Source: VXRD01 sp965232265 (lineage in GTDB: Bacteria > Latescibacterota > UBA2968). Taken from it: 64,000 nt of DNA. Below, in pieces: positions 61,501-64,000 of the stretch; positions within the stretch are counted from its first letter, which is position 1; every line of letters begins with the position of its first letter. A program made the translations under genes and the position numbers. The notes below the pieces were generated by a model. That model was not told the origin of the DNA, ran no database searches, and worked only from the letters and a program-made list of their open reading frames with translations. Location: positions 3,100,001 to 3,164,000 of the forward strand of contig CBDDPH010000002.1 in the NCBI GenBank assembly GCA_965232265.1, read 5' to 3'.

Positions 61501-61744
61501 CCGTCACAGTAATAACCGCTGTCGCACTCGCATAGCCGATCAAATCAGCTCTCAGTTCGTACGCGCCAGAAGGTACATTCGGAATGGTAAATCGACCTTG
61601 CTCATCCGACACGACACCCAGTTTTAGAGTCGGAATATGGACCTGCACCGCTTCCAATTTCTCTCCACTTCCGGCATCGACCACAGTACCCGTGACTGTT
61701 CCAACAGATTGTGCATGGACCACGCCAGCAAAACAATGCTGCAC
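58592..61744 (-). CDS. TonB-dependent outer-membrane receptor (SusC/CirA-like) with disrupted N-terminus
   Basis: The 1050-residue frame has a carboxypeptidase-regulatory-like domain (~15-95: VTGTVVDAGSGEKLEAVQV), a TonB-box-like stretch LDEVVVTGTA, the plug domain (~110-230: VNLRGLGASRTLVLINSRRQ, LKEGASAIYGSDAVSGVANF) and a C-terminal barrel ending TYQFGGI. It would import a large or scarce ligand with TonB energy. No SusD partner is next to it. As read, the start (ATG at 61744) lacks a signal peptide; a good one lies in another frame directly upstream from 61781, so a frameshift of one base probably separates them. Promoter at 61838-61866, terminator at 58527-58562. Confidence 0.85.
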   Translation of the reverse strand: MQHCFAGVVHAQSVGTVTGTVVDAGSGEKLEAVQVHIPTLKLGVVSDEQGRFTIPNVPSGAYELRADLIGYASATAVITVTAGETVTVALQMNPSALYLDEVVVTGTAFKEAPISMTYAVAVVGREKMAEQGSPQAVDFFKNLGASHGVIGERSSWYNASQAGTLTESIANVNLRGLGASRTLVLINSRRQTYVPARLIGGRFVDVNVIPSIALDRIEVLKEGASAIYGSDAVSGVANFLTRSDFEGFEISGAHEYFAGAGDTNIGAIWGKKLTDGTHVVISAEWMGRQALPVSERDYLLQPWHGGGQRLGWSSLGNPGTFAIGAPAPWTATIHAPRCEEFGGFRESWTCRFRYQQYENLVEKMSHIRAFAELNGTLDNGTDYHVEYLWAEAEIPDWYTTPSYPPFPLTDTSIMEVAPDHPGRQAFCEDYGANPGDLYYDACRGGKNWYFNGRPFGNSGPGRTLSRQSNTLRLAASANGDFKTFGGRDAHFDVGLSYSRTAGNYNLPGVYIERLFLGFRGFGGPDCGVEVEADPTSLAGMRLGRIYDQVAGQGNCHYYNPFGNAIEFTDQYGSNFANSPNPDYRPDLANSPELREWLANQEVNLQSTADMLVADATLTGTWTENVWLNASYAAGYQFRKLSATGDPNDPGDVTINPCPVPGDKGCSEEDKFGPYAFTNVNRPYAEDQTVHRFFGEIPLSLGERVDVQLAANYEFHDVASSFDPKFGWRVQLSQSPTHSLFMRGSVQTTFRTPSLDDVNESPLSTLEWINQTGAYQTVDRIGSKDLKPEQAFTYNAGLALVTEAGAEATFDYWSYDFSDVIGAMPHGRITDLYADEANKNALKQFIVCPDGVGTGTCAASELERVRVDIVNWPGVKTSGIDVHLGTRMQAGTGQFAASLDGTYTLSYETKALMHGNLVLQDAADAAGYLNFGNPIATSLPKLKGRVSAGYHWKTYSLVSYLNYISSYEDRGSMGSSNATVKNLFGTIDSFVTWDVSFLWNVSRGVNIAFSGMNLLGTKPPLVNIEQAYDGFTHDPKERRLKLGLTYQFGGI

Positions 61745-61781
61745 ATACCAGAATCGGAATATACCTACTCAAGAATGCCAT
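61734..61781 (-). other. Out-of-frame signal-peptide segment of the receptor gene
   Basis: From the ATG at 61781, with AGGGG just upstream, the minus strand reads MAFLSRYIPILVCAALF, a typical signal-peptide h-region. It runs out of frame at the TTTT run (61733-61730). Taking one T out joins it exactly to FAGVVHAQS of the receptor. Either a homopolymer error or a real frameshift. Confidence 0.7.
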
Positions 61782-61837
61782 TGGTTTCCCCTTTTTTTGT
61801 TGTAACTGTACCCGAAATACTTTTGATATTTCTACAA

Positions 61838-61866
61838 AAAATATGCGGATATTCCCTCAATGTCAA
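61838..61866 (-). promoter_or_regulatory. Promoter of the TonB-dependent receptor
   Basis: Minus strand TTGACA (61866-61861), 17-nt spacer, TATTTT (61843-61838). It lies about 50 nt before the ATG at 61781, supporting that start. Confidence 0.7.
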
Positions 61867-61901
61867 ATTCTTGCCCAGAAATGTTGAGCTGTTTAAGACT
61901 C

Positions 61902-63449
61902 TCATCCGCGCGATTCGCGCACTTCGCTGCGAAGTCCCATCCAAACGCAGACAGCCATTCCCAATAGCACAATAGCGAACGGAAAGCCAGTTGCTATCGA
62001 GGCAGCTTGCAACGCACTCAAACCTCCGCCCAGCAGGAGTGCTATGGCGACCAATCCCTCAATCGTACACCAGAAAACGCGTTGTGCAACTGGCGCGTCA
62101 ACCCTGCCACCTGCTGCAATGGTGTCAATAATCAACGATCCAGAATCCGACGACGTAACAAAAAACACGACGGTCAGCAGCATCGCCACAGATGAAAGCA
62201 GTGTCGCCATCGGCAACTTGTCAAACATTTTGAACAATGCGATTTCGAGCTTCCACGCCTCGACATTCTCGGTCACGCCGGTATAGCCCTCAACGATATG
62301 TTGATAAAACGCCGTGCCGCTAAAAGTGCCGAACCACAGCAGACATAAAAGCATGGGTAACAGGAGCACAAAGAACACAAATTCGCGTACAGTGCGGCCC
62401 TTTGAAATGCGGGCGATAAACGTGCCGACAAACGGCGCCCAGGCAAACCACCACGCCCAGTAGAAAGTCGTCCAGTCTCGTACGAAGGCGACATCCTCGC
62501 GTCCAATCCAATTGCTAAGCGGTACAATCTGTGCAAAATAACTGCCGAATCCTGCGAAAATACTGCGAAAAATGTAGAGCGTTGGACCCAGTGAGATAAC
62601 AGCCAACAGCAACAAAAACGCGAGCATGATATTGAACTGGCTCAAACGCTTGATACCGACATTAATACCCGTCACCACCGATATGAGCGCGATGGACGTG
62701 ATCGCCACAATCAGCACCACCATAGTGGTGTTATTCGCGGGAATATCAAACAGATAGTTTAATCCGGAAGTCACCTGCTGAACCCCCAAACCGAGGGAAG
62801 TTGCAAGCCCAAACAATCCCGCAAATATCGCAAACGTGTCAATAACATGTCCTGGCCAGCCCCAGATGCGGTCGCCAAACAGGGGATAGAACGCCGAGCG
62901 AATGGTAAGGGGCAATCCCCTGTTGTACGCAAAATAGCCCAAAGCGAGTCCAACCACGCCATAAATTGCCCAACCGTGTAGTCCCCAATGAAAAACCGTC
63001 GCCGCGATTCCCACGGCAACGGCATCCTCTGTTCCGGGCGTAATACCGAGTGGTGGCGCCTTAAAATAGTACACCGGCTCCGCCACCCCAAAAAACAGCA
63101 AACCTATGCCCACGCCAGCCGCAAAGAGCATGGCAAGATAGGTTAAATAGGAGTATTCGGGTTTTGCATCTGCGCCGCCCAGGCGCACCTTCCCAAGAGG
63201 TGACAGTGCCACATAAAAACAAAAGAGCACCACAAGATTGGCTGAAATAATAAAAAACCAATCGAGATTCGCAGTGAGCCACTCGCGAATATTTTTAAAC
63301 CCTTCAGTCGCGGCTTCCTGAAAAACAAGAGCACCAGTGACAAATGCGATAATGGTAATACCGGCAATCACAAACACTGGCGTCAGGTAGATATCTAAAC
63401 CGAATAGCTTGCGATATTCCCTATCATGTAATCCTTCGTGTATTTGCAA
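61902..63449 (-). CDS. BCCT-family betaine/choline/carnitine transporter
   Basis: The 515-residue protein has about twelve membrane helices. The family blocks are MLFAAGVGIGLLFFGVAEPVYYF, the Trp-rich WTTFYWAWWFAWAPFVGTFIARIS (~315-340), and FVTSSDSGSLIID. BCCT carriers import trimethylammonium osmolytes with Na+ or H+. Start is TTG, with GGAAGGA 5 nt upstream. The start lies 14 nt after the remnant of a second receptor. Length is usual; no long C-terminal osmosensory tail is present. Confidence 0.93.
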   Translation of the reverse strand: MQIHEGLHDREYRKLFGLDIYLTPVFVIAGITIIAFVTGALVFQEAATEGFKNIREWLTANLDWFFIISANLVVLFCFYVALSPLGKVRLGGADAKPEYSYLTYLAMLFAAGVGIGLLFFGVAEPVYYFKAPPLGITPGTEDAVAVGIAATVFHWGLHGWAIYGVVGLALGYFAYNRGLPLTIRSAFYPLFGDRIWGWPGHVIDTFAIFAGLFGLATSLGLGVQQVTSGLNYLFDIPANNTTMVVLIVAITSIALISVVTGINVGIKRLSQFNIMLAFLLLLAVISLGPTLYIFRSIFAGFGSYFAQIVPLSNWIGREDVAFVRDWTTFYWAWWFAWAPFVGTFIARISKGRTVREFVFFVLLLPMLLCLLWFGTFSGTAFYQHIVEGYTGVTENVEAWKLEIALFKMFDKLPMATLLSSVAMLLTVVFFVTSSDSGSLIIDTIAAGGRVDAPVAQRVFWCTIEGLVAIALLLGGGLSALQAASIATGFPFAIVLLGMAVCVWMGLRSEVRESRG

Positions 63450-63462
63450 AGCGTTCCTTCCG

Positions 63463-63545
63463 TCAATGTCCGAGTTGATATGTCACCGCCAGCTTGAATC
63501 GCCGGCCTTTGGGATTGTGCGTCAAGTCGTCCCCTACCATTATGT
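63463..63545 (-). pseudogene. Remnant of a TonB-dependent receptor C-terminus
   Basis: Minus strand reads VGDDLTHNPKGRRFKLAVTY and QLGH before a TGA. It matches the end of the receptor at 58592 (DGFTHDPKERRLKLGLTYQF). A stop just upstream and no further similarity show that only the last ~25 codons are left. Confidence 0.75.
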
Positions 63546-63551
63546 AAAATT

Positions 63552-64000
63552 TCATCCGTATCGCACACCTGTGGGAACAACATCAGTCTCTTTGCCCTCT
63601 TGCATCGCCAGAGCCGTATTCAGCGTGCTCCACAAGTCATGCTCGGCATGATATCCGAGCAGATTTTGGGTTTTTGTTCGATCAAATTCAAAAAAATTCG
63701 GCGAGGACATGGTCGCTTCTGTATAGCCTACGCCGAGATAATCGGCAACTTTTGGAACATCGTCTTCCCACACGATGAGCATGCCGCCCAAGGTAAATGC
63801 CTCGCCCACGGCTTCATCGCGCTCCAAACTCAGAGAAAGGCCCAGGGCGATATCCCGCACATCCGCCCACTCCTGCTTAAAACTCCTGCCATCGGGGCAT
63901 CGGCTAACCAGAACCCGCGCGCCATCTGCCCAGGCTTTTTCCAGAGACGCGAGTTGCGCCCTCTGTTCATCTGTGGAGTTTTTCTGCCGTCGCAACCGTT
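63552..64000 (-). CDS. C-terminal part of an NAD-dependent epimerase/dehydratase (5' end outside window)
   Basis: The frame is open to the right edge. The visible ~149 residues match the C-terminal part of extended short-chain dehydrogenases: VRDIALGLSLSLERDEAVGEAFTLGG (substrate-domain segment with the induced-expression-like 'ALGG'), VADYLGVGY and FEFDRTKTQNLLGYHAEHD, where a short Lys/Leu-rich helix closes the fold. Substrate unknown. It ends about 100 nt before the BCCT start, with the receptor remnant between. Confidence 0.75.
   Translation of the reverse strand, partial: RLRRQKNSTDEQRAQLASLEKAWADGARVLVSRCPDGRSFKQEWADVRDIALGLSLSLERDEAVGEAFTLGGMLIVWEDDVPKVADYLGVGYTEATMSSPNFFEFDRTKTQNLLGYHAEHDLWSTLNTALAMQEGKETDVVPTGVRYG

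Noticed and set aside
63395..63583. 62-codon minus-strand frame before the BCCT gene
   Set aside because: The same stretch in another frame is the recognisable tail of a receptor; this frame has no similarity.
1..64000. tRNA and rRNA genes, insertion sequences, integrases
   Set aside because: Gaps were read by eye for the tRNA T-loop GGTTCGAATC and for transposase motifs; none was seen. A tool search (tRNAscan-SE, ISfinder) would be needed to exclude them fully.

Overview
The window looks like one contig of an uncultured FCB-group bacterium, probably a Latescibacterota or Poribacteria-like lineage. This is inferred from gene content, not from a marker phylogeny. The signs are a FlgD-like C-terminal tail with the NVPNPFNPST motif, a CBM9/DUF5916 outer-membrane protein, a TonB-dependent receptor, EF-hand/dockerin-like repeats, a DUF6785-type membrane protein, phytanoyl-CoA dioxygenase, and many Gfo/Idh/MocA and enolase-superfamily paralogues. 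Short palindromic and 10-nt periodic repeats fill many gaps between genes.

Layout. 1-7.7 kb: end of an unknown gene, DUF5916 protein, penicillin-acylase homologue and an oxidoreductase in one minus-strand run, then a HigBA-type toxin-antitoxin pair and an Hsp20 gene behind a consensus sigma-54 promoter. 8-15.6 kb: secreted pectate-lyase-fold protein, glutarate hydroxylase (GlaH/CsiD), a sulfatase-fold enzyme with Thr at the usual Cys/Ser position, then a lysine riboswitch with terminator ahead of asd, and a 2-hydroxyacid dehydrogenase. 15.6-22.8 kb: Old-Yellow-Enzyme family protein, mreBC, galU, DUF402 protein, oxidoreductase, and a secreted cohesin-like protein. 22.9-29.4 kb: tetrapyrrole operon (hemX/ccsA-like, precorrin-2 dehydrogenase, hemA, hemC, cobA-hemD) with a shortened heparinase-like gene coupled between hemC and cobA-hemD. 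29.5-40.2 kb: anmK, glycosyltransferase, Ldh2-type dehydrogenase, flavin disulfide reductase, MFS transporter, enolase-superfamily protein, oxidoreductase, and an AAA ATPase/nuclease-like gene with its own promoter and palindrome. 40.2-51.3 kb: catabolic-looking genes (spermidine-synthase-like, oxidoreductase, aminopeptidase, sugar isomerase, dehydratase, DUF6785, hydroxyacid dehydrogenase, PhyH) plus a candidate small RNA. 51.4-56.9 kb: VOC protein, beta-helix protein, a type II restriction-modification pair and a second toxin-antitoxin pair, lying beside a truncated duplicate of an oxidoreductase 3' end. 57-64 kb: enolase-superfamily gene, TonB-dependent receptor with an out-of-frame signal peptide, BCCT transporter, the tail of a decayed second receptor, and a partial epimerase.

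Taken together, the housekeeping loci (cell shape, heme, aspartate pathway, UDP-glucose, murein recycling) are interleaved with many small oxidative sugar or sugar-acid catabolism modules (Gfo/Idh/MocA, enolase superfamily, xylose-isomerase-like barrel, hydroxyacid dehydrogenases). Such a gene set suits a heterotroph living on complex carbohydrate or on osmolytes. No tRNA, rRNA, CRISPR array or insertion sequence was recognised.
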